5,393 nucleotides of DNA from Christensenella sp. UBA5394. Lineage in GTDB: Bacteria > Bacillota > Clostridia > Christensenellales > CAG-138. The notes under the pieces were generated by a model. That model was not told where the DNA came from. It did no database searches and worked only from the letters and a program-made list of their open reading frames with translations. Made by a program: the position numbers and the translations under genes. Positions 1 to 5,022 of the stretch are shown in pieces. The first letter of the stretch is position 1. Every line of letters starts with the position of its first letter. The stretch lies in assembly GCA_002409725.1 (NCBI GenBank), contig DHOI01000137.1, forward strand, positions 1 through 5,393. The letters are read 5' to 3'.

Positions 1-42
1 GCTACGGCCCCCGAACCCCTAAGGACTTTTTTGACAGTCTGA

Positions 43-63
43 GGGCGGGTATGACGCCCGCCC
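43..63. other. GC-rich inverted repeat after the DUF3343 gene
   Basis: Perfect 7-bp arms, GGGCGGG (43-49) and CCCGCCC (57-63), enclose a 7-nt loop. The hairpin begins 6 nt past the stop codon of the minus-strand DUF3343 gene, where a transcript-end structure would be expected. It lacks the U-tract of a classical intrinsic terminator on the minus strand. A T6 run at 27-32 on the plus strand precedes the hairpin, so it does not serve it in either direction; that run could instead end a terminator of a gene lying left of the window. The structure could be a 3'-stabilising or Rho-assisted end, or an intergenic hairpin before a further operon gene. Confidence 0.4.
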
Positions 64-69
64 CTATGC

Positions 70-318
70 TTAGCTTTGTACGTCCTGATGCCGCCACACC
101 TCTGTATAACGCTCGCCCCCGCAGCGATAAACGGCCTCCGTATCCTCCACGAGCAGGGGGAGGAAGCCGCCGTGCAAGGCAAAGCGCACGCAGCTACCGC
201 AGGAGGCGCTCACGGAGCGGGGCGTGGGCATCATCCGGGACTCTATGCCCTGCTTTTGCAAGCGCCGGGCAAAGGTTTGGGCGGCAAAATGAGTATAGAA
301 AGTGGCGAGATAATCCAT
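70..318 (-). CDS. DUF3343 family protein, putative Se/S carrier
   Basis: An 82-residue protein of the DUF3343 family, small cytosolic proteins whose genes co-occur with selenium-utilisation genes and which are often labelled putative Se/S carriers; the biochemistry is not settled. The family signature is visible: an N-terminal strand-helix (residues 1-25), then PTPRSVSASCGSC (31-43), matching the family's P-x-PR...SxxCG pattern. Cys40 is the conserved cysteine. Cys43 makes it a CxxC pair that could hold a persulfide, perselenide or disulfide. The gene is the last of a three-gene minus-strand operon. Only GCGGA separates the upstream TAA from its ATG, and no good Shine-Dalgarno sequence is present, so it is probably translated by coupling to the TusA-like gene. 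Length fits the family. The family call is fairly secure; the carrier role is inference from family and context. Confidence 0.85.
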   Translation of the reverse strand: MDYLATFYTHFAAQTFARRLQKQGIESRMMPTPRSVSASCGSCVRFALHGGFLPLLVEDTEAVYRCGGERYTEVWRHQDVQS

Positions 319-323
319 TCCGC

Positions 324-533
324 TTATTTGGTGATGGTCAGCTTGTGGGTATCGCCCTCGCCGGCGGTACTTTGCACCTGATAACCGGCGTTTTGAGCAA
401 AGCGGGTCACGTTGCCAAGAGCCACGGCGTTATCCACCAGCACCTCAATCCCGGCAGGGGATGCTTTAAGGCCTTGTTTGGCCATGAGCACCGGTTCGGG
501 GCAGGCCCGGCCGCGCGCGTCGATCTGTTTCAT
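324..533 (-). CDS. TusA-family sulfurtransferase-like protein (YedF N-terminal type)
   Basis: A 69-residue protein forming one TusA/SirA domain. The hallmark CPxP motif is present as ACPEPV with Cys11, the residue that carries a persulfide in TusA and would carry S or Se here. The stretch VDNAVALGNVTRFAQNAGY (33-51) resembles the N-terminal domain of YedF, the selenium-metabolism sulfurtransferase-like protein, more than enterobacterial TusA. Full YedF proteins have about 200 residues with a second DsrE-like domain; that half is absent, and the reading frame ends cleanly with no remnant downstream. AAGGAGG overlaps the yedE stop codon and lies 7 nt before the ATG, which fixes the start and implies co-transcription with yedE (12-nt gap). 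The likely job is to relay sulfur or selenium between the desulfurase or YedE and a later acceptor. The TusA fold is secure; substrate specificity is inferred from the neighbourhood. Confidence 0.88.
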   Translation of the reverse strand: MKQIDARGRACPEPVLMAKQGLKASPAGIEVLVDNAVALGNVTRFAQNAGYQVQSTAGEGDTHKLTITK

Positions 534-545
534 ATGTGTCCCTCC

Positions 546-1610
546 TTAGTCCTTTTGCTTGTGCAGGTTCAGTACGGCGATGAGCGCTACCAATGCCAGG
601 CAGAGGATCACGGCGATCTGACCATTGGCGGTTGGGCCATCCGCGGAGGAGGCCAGCTTAAAGTTATGGCAGAAGGCTGCACCGACCACCATACCCAGCA
701 CGGCCACGCCGCTATCCGCATTGCCGCTACCGGCCAGGATAAGCTGGCGCAGGGGGCAACCGCCTAGCAGAACGCTGGCAAAGCCCACCAGAACCATGCC
801 CAGGGCGTTCCACAGGCCGTCCGTATGGGCCACGGGCTGCTCCACAAAAGAGACTTTTACGCCCGCGCCGGTGAGCAGGTTGCCGAGAAGCACTGTGACG
901 ATGATGGCGATAAAGCCATAGAGCAGGTGGAAATCCTTGAACATCAACGCATCGCGGATGCCGCCCACGGTGCACAAACGGGATTTCTGGGCCAGCGCGC
1001 CCACCACGAGGCCGGCGATAAGGGCGATGGCCGCGGGCGCGCGCATGGAGCCGGGGCCGCTTTCGCTAAAGAACAGCAGGCCCGCGCCAAAGGTGAGCAG
1101 AAGCAGCAGGCCAATGGCGGTAAGGCCGGGCATATAGCCTTCCAGCTTGGGCAGGTCATAGGTGCGCTTGAGACTGAAGCCCTTGTTGAGGAAGAAGATG
1201 CCGATAAGGATGCCGGCCACAAAGCCAATGAGGCCTACCACGGCGTTGAGGTCGCCGCCGCCGATGCGGATCATCATGCGCAGGGGGCAGCCAAGGAACA
1301 TCAGCGCACCCACCATCACGGCAAAGCCCAGGGCAAAGCGGGTCAGGGGCGCGCTGCCGCCCTTGGGAGCAAATTCCTTGCCGATTAGGCTCATGACTAG
1401 CGCGCCCAGCACCAGGCCGATGATCTCGGGCCGTATATATTGCACAACCTCGGCCCGGTGCATCCCTACGCCGCCCGCGATATCCCGCAGGAAGCAGGCA
1501 ATGCAAAAGCCCATGTTTTTTGGGTTGCCAAAGGCCACTAGGGCAATGGAGATCGCGCCGACAACCAATCCGGTGCCCACGACCAGGCCGTGCTTCTTGA
1601 AAAATGACAT
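546..1610 (-). CDS. yedE: YedE-family putative selenium transporter
   Basis: A 354-residue polytopic membrane protein of the YeeE/YedE family, the version repeatedly linked to selenium metabolism. About ten hydrophobic segments are visible (approximately 10-28, 61-77, 92-107, 121-142, 160-181, 190-207, 228-249, 267-283, 298-315, 331-348). Key cysteines sit in paired motifs: FCIACFLRD (Cys36, Cys39) with GCPLR (Cys108), and LCTVGGIRD (Cys213) with GCPLR (Cys285). The related YeeE protein takes up thiosulfate and uses membrane cysteines, so this protein probably moves a selenium or sulfur oxyanion or chalcogen by a cysteine-relay mechanism. It is first in the minus-strand operon with a TusA-like and a DUF3343 protein, which are plausible intracellular acceptors. 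AGGAGG lies 10 nt before the ATG, and a candidate promoter lies about 55-85 nt upstream. The family is secure; the true substrate is not shown by the sequence. Confidence 0.9.
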   Translation of the reverse strand: MSFFKKHGLVVGTGLVVGAISIALVAFGNPKNMGFCIACFLRDIAGGVGMHRAEVVQYIRPEIIGLVLGALVMSLIGKEFAPKGGSAPLTRFALGFAVMVGALMFLGCPLRMMIRIGGGDLNAVVGLIGFVAGILIGIFFLNKGFSLKRTYDLPKLEGYMPGLTAIGLLLLLTFGAGLLFFSESGPGSMRAPAAIALIAGLVVGALAQKSRLCTVGGIRDALMFKDFHLLYGFIAIIVTVLLGNLLTGAGVKVSFVEQPVAHTDGLWNALGMVLVGFASVLLGGCPLRQLILAGSGNADSGVAVLGMVVGAAFCHNFKLASSADGPTANGQIAVILCLALVALIAVLNLHKQKD

Positions 1611-1665
1611 ACGAACAATACCTCCTATATGTGGATGCTTGAGAAGTGTAATTCACAACAGCTTC

Positions 1666-1694
1666 ATCATATAAAGACAAGCTCGCAAACTCAA
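1666..1694 (-). promoter_or_regulatory. Candidate sigma-A-type promoter for the yedE operon
   Basis: Read on the minus strand, TTGAGT (1694-1689) and TATGAT (1671-1666) are separated by exactly 17 nt. They match the TTGACA and TATAAT consensus at 4/6 and 5/6. Transcription would start near 1659 and give a leader of roughly 50 nt ending in the AGGAGG before yedE. This is a pattern match only. Confidence 0.5.
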
Positions 1695-1707
1695 ATAGAA
1701 ACATCCT

Positions 1708-1767
1708 GCAAAAAAAACAACAGCATAGAGGAAAGCTATTTGGACACACGGCACGAAGCAAAAAAAA
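1708..1767. repeat. Pair of GC-A8 tracts 50 bp apart
   Basis: The element GC followed by eight A residues occurs at 1708-1717 and again at 1758-1767, exactly 50 bp later, inside the divergent intergenic region. Similar bases follow both copies (CAACAGC and GCAGCG). A-tracts spaced at nearly whole helical turns can bend DNA. No protein-coding role is visible here. Confidence 0.4.
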
Positions 1768-1791
1768 GCAGCGAAACAGGCCGGATAGCTA

Positions 1792-1805
1792 CATTATAGA
1801 TAATG
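1792..1805. promoter_or_regulatory. 14-bp dyad (CATTAT-AG-ATAATG), possible operator
   Basis: Perfect 6-bp inverted arms separated by 2 bp lie near the middle of the divergent region, between the two candidate promoters. Short symmetric AT-rich sites in this position often bind dimeric repressors. The orientation of the arms is the reverse of a Fur/PerR box core, so no known regulator is assigned. On the minus strand it also contains a perfect TATAAT (1798-1793), but no fitting -35 precedes it. Confidence 0.35.
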
Positions 1806-1847
1806 ACGATCAAAGGAAGTTGTTTATAGAAACTACAAATGTGTAAA

Positions 1848-1869
1848 AAATCCACAGACAAATCCGCAG
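1848..1869 (+). repeat. Tandem direct repeat AAATCC(A/G)CAG overlapping the -35
   Basis: AAATCCACAG (1848-1857) and AAATCCGCAG (1860-1869) match at 9 of 10 positions with a 12-bp period. They cover the candidate -35 of the rightward promoter. The position suits an activator or repressor bound on one face of the helix, but the repeat is short and could be chance. Confidence 0.35.
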
Positions 1870-1883
1870 CCCTGGGGTATACT
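1855..1883 (+). promoter_or_regulatory. Candidate sigma-A-type promoter for the class V desulfurase gene
   Basis: CAGACA (1855-1860) and TATACT (1878-1883) are separated by 17 nt and match consensus at 4/6 and 5/6. Transcription would begin near 1890, leaving a leader of about 28 nt. GGAGG (1907-1911) then lies 7 nt before the ATG at 1919. A small inverted repeat, ATACT (1879-1883) with AGTAT (1892-1896), covers the -10 and the likely start point. Confidence 0.5.
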
Positions 1884-1918
1884 TGGAAAAGAGTATTGGA
1901 TGAGCCGGAGGCATACGG

Positions 1919-3073
1919 ATGATCTATTTTGATAACGGCAGCACTTCTTTCCCCAAAGCGCCGGGCGTGGGGGAGGCCATGGCCAACCTTTTGGCAACCT
2001 CGGCTTTCAATATCAACCGGGGCGGCTACGCGGGAGCTTACCGTGTGGCGGATATGGTGCTGGATACCCGGGAGCTTGTTTGTCAGCTTTTGGATTGGGA
2101 CGACCCCAAGAATGTGGCCTTTAGCGGCAACATCACCCAGTCCCTCAATATGCTCCTCAAGGGGTATCTCAAAAAGGGCGATCATGTGGTCGTCAGTTCC
2201 CTGGAGCACAACGCCGTGATGCGTCCGCTGAACCAGTTGGCCGAGTTGGGCGTATCCTTTGACGCCGCCCGGGCCGAGGTGGACGGGCGCTTGCCCATCG
2301 AGCGGGTCGAGGCGCTGATCCGGCCTGAAACCAAAATGGTGGTGCTGACCCATGCCTCCAATGTGTGCGGCACGGTGCTGCCTATAGAGGAAGCGGCGGC
2401 CCTGTGCCGTGCAAGAGGCCTGCACTTTGTGATCGACGCCGCGCAAACGGCGGGCGTGCTGCCCCTTTCGATGAAGAAGCTGGGCGCGAGCGCCATCGCC
2501 TTTACCGGCCACAAGGGGCTGCTGGGGCCGCAGGGCATCGGCGGTATGCTGATAAGCGATGATTTTGCAAAGGAACTGGAGCCGCTCATCAGCGGCGGCA
2601 CTGGCAGCGTATCGGATACGGAATTCATGCCCGCCTTTTTGCCGGATCGGTTCGAGAGCGGCACCATGAACCTGCCCGGCGTGGCCGGGCTTAACGCCGC
2701 CCTGCAATATGTGCTGAAAACGGGTACGGCGGCCATTTATGAAGCGGAAATGGCCCTTTCCGGCCGCTTCCTTGCGGGTGCGCGGGCCCTGCCGGGCGTG
2801 CGCATCGTGGGCGTAGACGGCCTAGAGGGCCGGGTGTCTACGGTATCGCTGGATTTCACGCCCGCGGGGCTGGATAACGCCGCCGTCGCCTTTAGGCTGG
2901 ATAGCGAGCACGGCGTAATGACCCGCTGCGGCATGCACTGCGCGCCCAGGGCGCATAAAACCCTCGGCACCTTCCCCCAGGGCACGGTGCGCTTTGCTTT
3001 TGGCCATACGAACACGGCCGAAGAGGTGGATATTTGCCTGGCGGCCCTAACGGGGATGATCAAAGGATCATAA
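1919..3073 (+). CDS. Class V aminotransferase-fold PLP enzyme, cysteine desulfurase family
   Basis: A 384-residue fold-type I PLP enzyme of the cysteine desulfurase/selenocysteine lyase group, probably releasing S or Se from (seleno)cysteine as an enzyme-bound persulfide or perselenide. Visible landmarks are DNGSTSFPK (5-13), the SLEHNAV segment with His97, VIDAAQ with Asp173 and Gln176 contacting the PLP ring, FTGHKG with Lys199 as the Schiff-base lysine, ESGTMNLPG (246-254), and TRCGMHCAP (335-343), where Cys341 aligns with the SufS-type catalytic cysteine. Cys337 is an extra nearby thiol. Length is normal. GGAGG 7 nt upstream supports the ATG. It is divergent from the yedE-tusA-DUF3343 operon, a typical arrangement for selenium-associated members of this family, so Se/S delivery to those carriers is a reasonable inference. 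A housekeeping iron-sulfur role is less likely because no IscU/SufU gene is adjacent. A strong terminator follows. Confidence 0.9.
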   Translation: MIYFDNGSTSFPKAPGVGEAMANLLATSAFNINRGGYAGAYRVADMVLDTRELVCQLLDWDDPKNVAFSGNITQSLNMLLKGYLKKGDHVVVSSLEHNAVMRPLNQLAELGVSFDAARAEVDGRLPIERVEALIRPETKMVVLTHASNVCGTVLPIEEAAALCRARGLHFVIDAAQTAGVLPLSMKKLGASAIAFTGHKGLLGPQGIGGMLISDDFAKELEPLISGGTGSVSDTEFMPAFLPDRFESGTMNLPGVAGLNAALQYVLKTGTAAIYEAEMALSGRFLAGARALPGVRIVGVDGLEGRVSTVSLDFTPAGLDNAAVAFRLDSEHGVMTRCGMHCAPRAHKTLGTFPQGTVRFAFGHTNTAEEVDICLAALTGMIKGS

Positions 3074-3113
3074 AAAAATCGCTTAAAAAAGCAAGATAGA
3101 TTCATAAGAACAG

Positions 3114-3151
3114 GCGCGGAGGCTCAACCTAAGAGCGGCTCCGCGCTTTTT
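3114..3151 (+). terminator. Intrinsic terminator after the desulfurase gene
   Basis: GCGCGGAG (3114-3121) pairs with CTCCGCGC (3139-3146), and an inner GCTC (3122-3125, counting the G at 3122) pairs with GAGC (3133-3136). This leaves a 2-nt GG bulge on the 3' side and a 7-nt loop. T5 (3147-3151) follows directly. It lies about 40 nt past the stop codon and separates the selenium gene from the sporulation operon. Confidence 0.88.
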
Positions 3152-3159
3152 GTGTGCGT

Positions 3160-3187
3160 GTGAAAAAGGGCGGAGCTGCGCAAACTA
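3160..3187 (+). promoter_or_regulatory. Weak candidate sigma-G-type promoter for the spoVA operon
   Basis: CAAACTA (3181-3187) differs from the sigma-G -10 pattern CATnnTA at one position. GTGAA (3160-3164), 16 nt upstream, matches only 3 of 5 positions of the -35 pattern. spoVA operons are forespore-expressed under sigma-G in Bacillus, and the gap between the terminator and the first start codon (3152-3216) is the obvious place for a promoter. The match itself is weak. Confidence 0.25.
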
Positions 3188-3205
3188 GAGCAGAGCGAAT
3201 CACAC

Positions 3206-3211
3206 GGGAGG
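3206..3211 (+). promoter_or_regulatory. Ribosome binding site deciding the start at 3217
   Basis: GGGAGG lies 5 nt before the ATG at 3217. An in-frame GTG at 3154 would extend the protein by 21 residues, but it overlaps the end of the terminator region, has no ribosome binding site, and adds a highly charged stretch before the membrane helix. The ATG is preferred. Confidence 0.7.
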
Positions 3212-3216
3212 ACGAT

Positions 3217-3369
3217 ATGAGCAAGGCTAGGCGATATATTTTCATGCTACTGATGGCGGGGGCGCTGCTGGCGCTGGCCCTGCTACTATATCTTGGCTGG
3301 GCCAGGCAGGAGAGCGAACCCTCCGGGGGCACCAAGTTCGTTAACGCGGAGGAAGCGGGCCATGTGTAA
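3217..3369 (+). CDS. Small single-pass membrane protein of unknown function
   Basis: A 50-residue protein I do not recognise. Residues 1-6 are basic (MSKARR). Residues 8-28 form one strongly hydrophobic helix (IFMLLMAGALLALALLLYLGW), and a short polar tail of about 22 residues follows. Positive-inside logic predicts the N-terminus in the cytoplasm and the tail outside. A signal-peptide reading is possible but no clear cleavage site is seen. The gene has a good ribosome binding site. It is the first gene after the upstream terminator and overlaps the next small gene by 8 bp, so it probably belongs to the spoVA operon and is expressed in the forespore. A role with the SpoVA membrane complex is only a suggestion from position. 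Confidence 0.6.
   Translation: MSKARRYIFMLLMAGALLALALLLYLGWARQESEPSGGTKFVNAEEAGHV
3348..3352 (+). promoter_or_regulatory. Ribosome binding site inside the upstream gene
   Basis: GGAGG sits in the last codons of the 50-residue membrane-protein gene, 9 nt before the ATG at 3362. It is the main evidence that the following 44-residue frame is translated from its own start. Confidence 0.6.
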
Positions 3370-3496
3370 AGCCTATGCGGATCTGCCGCCTTCAGGCCCA
3401 AACGCGCCCCTTAGGGCCGAGCGCGAGGTGCGCTACAAGGCCCATTCGCCCAAGATATACCAGCGCAAACCGCAATCCGACAAAACCATAAATTAA
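3362..3496 (+). CDS. Small basic hypothetical protein
   Basis: A 44-residue protein I do not recognise. It is hydrophilic and basic (many Lys/Arg, four prolines in the first half and two later), with no membrane segment and one cysteine (Cys2). It looks unstructured. Its ATG overlaps the end of the preceding gene in the sequence ATGTGTAA, GGAGG lies 9 nt upstream, and its stop codon merges with the AAAGGAG that serves spoVAC, so all three are probably translated as a coupled set. A small forespore or spore protein, or a chaperone-like adaptor for SpoVA assembly, are guesses from position only. It might also be a non-functional leader frame whose value is in keeping ribosomes on the message up to spoVAC. 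Confidence 0.5.
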   Translation: MCKAYADLPPSGPNAPLRAEREVRYKAHSPKIYQRKPQSDKTIN

Positions 3497-3511
3497 AGGA
3501 GTAGATCCATC

Positions 3512-3964
3512 ATGCCCAAGCCGCAAACGGCACAGCAAAAGCAATATCAGCAGCGGGTGAATGAAAAGATGCCCCGCAGCAACACCTTTTCCCAATGCAT
3601 CCGAGCATTTGTGTCCGGGGGGATCATCTGCTGCATCGGGCAAGCCGTGCGGGATCTGGGCGAGGGGCCGTTGGGCCTTTCGCAGGATGATACCGCCGCA
3701 TTCACCGCTATGGTGATGGTTTTTTTGGGCGCGACCCTCACGGGCCTGGGCATATACGACAAGATCGGCACATGGGCGGGCGCGGGCAGCATCGTGCCCA
3801 TCACGGGCTTTGCCAACTCCATCGTTTCCCCTGCCATGGAGTTTAAGCGGGAGGGCTTCGTGATGGGCGTGGGTGCTAAGCTCTTTTCCATCGCCGGGCC
3901 CGTGCTGGTCTATGGCGTGAGCGCTTCCATATTGGTGGGCCTCATCGCCTACCTGATGAGATAG
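3512..3964 (+). CDS. spoVAC: Stage V sporulation protein AC (SpoVAC)
   Basis: A 150-residue integral membrane protein, the same length as the Bacillus subtilis homologue. SpoVAC is part of the SpoVA system in the forespore/spore inner membrane that carries dipicolinic acid (as the calcium chelate) into the developing spore and lets it out during germination. A polar N-terminal tail of about 25 residues precedes hydrophobic segments near 28-46, 63-81, 92-108 and 118-148. The conserved signature GAGSIVPITGFANSI (90-104) and the following SPAMEFKREG (106-115) are both present, as is the GGIICCIGQ segment (36-44). AAAGGAG lies 10 nt before the ATG. spoVAD follows after 11 nt, and the operon order is the standard clostridial core spoVAC-AD-AE. 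No damage or missing motif was seen. Confidence 0.95.
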   Translation: MPKPQTAQQKQYQQRVNEKMPRSNTFSQCIRAFVSGGIICCIGQAVRDLGEGPLGLSQDDTAAFTAMVMVFLGATLTGLGIYDKIGTWAGAGSIVPITGFANSIVSPAMEFKREGFVMGVGAKLFSIAGPVLVYGVSASILVGLIAYLMR

Positions 3965-3975
3965 GGGGAGAGTGC

Positions 3976-5007
3976 ATGAAAAGCAAATGCGCGGGCAAAC
4001 AGACGCTGGTTTTCAGCGCGCCGCCCCAGGTGATCTCCTCTGCGGCCATCGTGGGAGAGATGGAGGGCCAAGGGCCCCTAGGCAGCTATTTCGACGAGGT
4101 GCTCACGGATGATACCTGGGGCGAGGATAGCTGGGAAAAGGCGGAGCGCAAAATGTTTGAGCAGACCGTGCGCCGGGCTCTGGAAAAGGTATCCTTACAA
4201 ACCGGCGAGCTGGACTGCCTTTTGGGCGGCGATCTTTTGAACCAGATCATCTCCGCCAATTTTGCCGCCCGGGAGCTGAAAACACCCTTCCTGGGCCTCT
4301 ATGGGGCCTGCTCTACCATGGCGGAAGGGCTGCTGCTCGGCTCCATGCTGATCGATGGGGGCTATGCCTCCCGCGTGGCCTGCGCGGCTACAAGCCATTT
4401 TTCCACAGCCGAGCGGCAATACCGCCTGCCCCTGGAAATGGGCGGGCAAACCCCCCCCACGGCCCAGCGAACCGTGACGGGCGCGGGCTGCAGCATCTTG
4501 GCGGAAAGCGGCTACACGGGCCAGATGCTCTACCGCAACGTGTTCGTGGCCGCGGCCACCATCGGCCGGGTGATCGATTTGGGCATTACAGATGCGAGCA
4601 ACATGGGCGCGGCCATGGCGCCTGCGGCCGCGGATACCCTATCCACCCATCTAAGCGATACGGGCCGCAGCATCCGCGATTACGACCTGGTGGTGACTGG
4701 GGATTTGGGCGGCTTCGGCAGCGAGATGTTCCTGGAGCTTTGCAAGGATAACGGCGTGGACGCGGAGCGGCGGCATCTTGATTGCGGCAACCTGATCTTT
4801 TCAGGCAGCCAAAAGGTGGATAGCGGTGGCAGCGGCTGCGGTTGCTCGGCCAGCGTGCTCAATGCCTACCTGCTCGAGCGCATCGAGCAGGGGGATCTGC
4901 GCCGCATCTTTTTCATGGCCACCGGCGCGCTGATGAGCCCCACCAGCGGCATGCAGAGCGAAAGCATCCCCGGCATTGCCCACGGCGTGGTGCTGGAGCG
5001 CAAATAA
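3976..5007 (+). CDS. spoVAD: Stage V sporulation protein AD (SpoVAD), dipicolinate-binding
   Basis: A 343-residue soluble protein with the thiolase-like fold of SpoVAD; the Bacillus homologue is of nearly the same size and binds dipicolinic acid. It is thought to sit on the cytosolic face of the SpoVA membrane channel. Landmarks: a thiolase-type nucleophile-elbow segment LGLYGACSTMAEGLLLG (106-122) with Cys112 at the thiolase cysteine position, TSHFSTAERQYR (139-150), the glycine-rich GSGCGCSAS (285-293), and the C-terminal SPTSGMQSESIPGIAHGV (321-338) typical of SpoVAD. No membrane segment is evident. GGGGAG lies before the ATG, 11 nt after the spoVAC stop; spoVAE follows after 15 nt. Despite the fold, it is not expected to be a biosynthetic thiolase. 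Confidence 0.95.
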   Translation: MKSKCAGKQTLVFSAPPQVISSAAIVGEMEGQGPLGSYFDEVLTDDTWGEDSWEKAERKMFEQTVRRALEKVSLQTGELDCLLGGDLLNQIISANFAARELKTPFLGLYGACSTMAEGLLLGSMLIDGGYASRVACAATSHFSTAERQYRLPLEMGGQTPPTAQRTVTGAGCSILAESGYTGQMLYRNVFVAAATIGRVIDLGITDASNMGAAMAPAAADTLSTHLSDTGRSIRDYDLVVTGDLGGFGSEMFLELCKDNGVDAERRHLDCGNLIFSGSQKVDSGGSGCGCSASVLNAYLLERIEQGDLRRIFFMATGALMSPTSGMQSESIPGIAHGVVLERK

Positions 5008-5022
5008 GAGGAGGGAAAAGCA

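Noticed and set aside
51..767. Open frame of 238 codons on the plus strand across the DUF3343, TusA and yedE genes
   Set aside because: It crosses three genes and their short gaps on the other strand, begins inside a hairpin and has no recognisable domain.
825..1388. Open frame of 187 codons on the plus strand opposite yedE
   Set aside because: Alanine/histidine/lysine-rich low-complexity translation expected from reading a membrane-protein gene backwards; no start signal or family resemblance.
70..1610. Possible in-frame UGA selenocysteine codons in the selenium genes
   Set aside because: All three genes have complete, normal-length frames ending in TAA, and the expected functional positions are ordinary cysteine codons. 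No selenoprotein is indicated here.
1792..1814. Fur/PerR-like box in the divergent region
   Set aside because: The dyad arms are in the opposite orientation to the ATAAT-n-ATTAT core, and the adjoining GATAATGA is followed by only a partial match.
1736..2707. Open frame of 323 codons on the minus strand opposite the desulfurase gene
   Set aside because: It lies antisense to a gene with clear catalytic motifs, has no convincing domain, is rich in His/Gln/Arg from reverse-read GC-rich codons, and lacks a good ribosome binding site.
3154..3216. GTG-started N-terminal extension of the 50-residue membrane protein
   Set aside because: No ribosome binding site before the GTG, and it would start 3 nt after the terminator T-run. 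The ATG at 3217 has GGGAGG at good spacing.
3217..3496. One protein split by a frameshift into the two small frames
   Set aside because: The second frame has its own GGAGG and ATG, there is no slippery heptamer at the overlap, and the overlap is typical of translational coupling. A sequencing error cannot be fully excluded.
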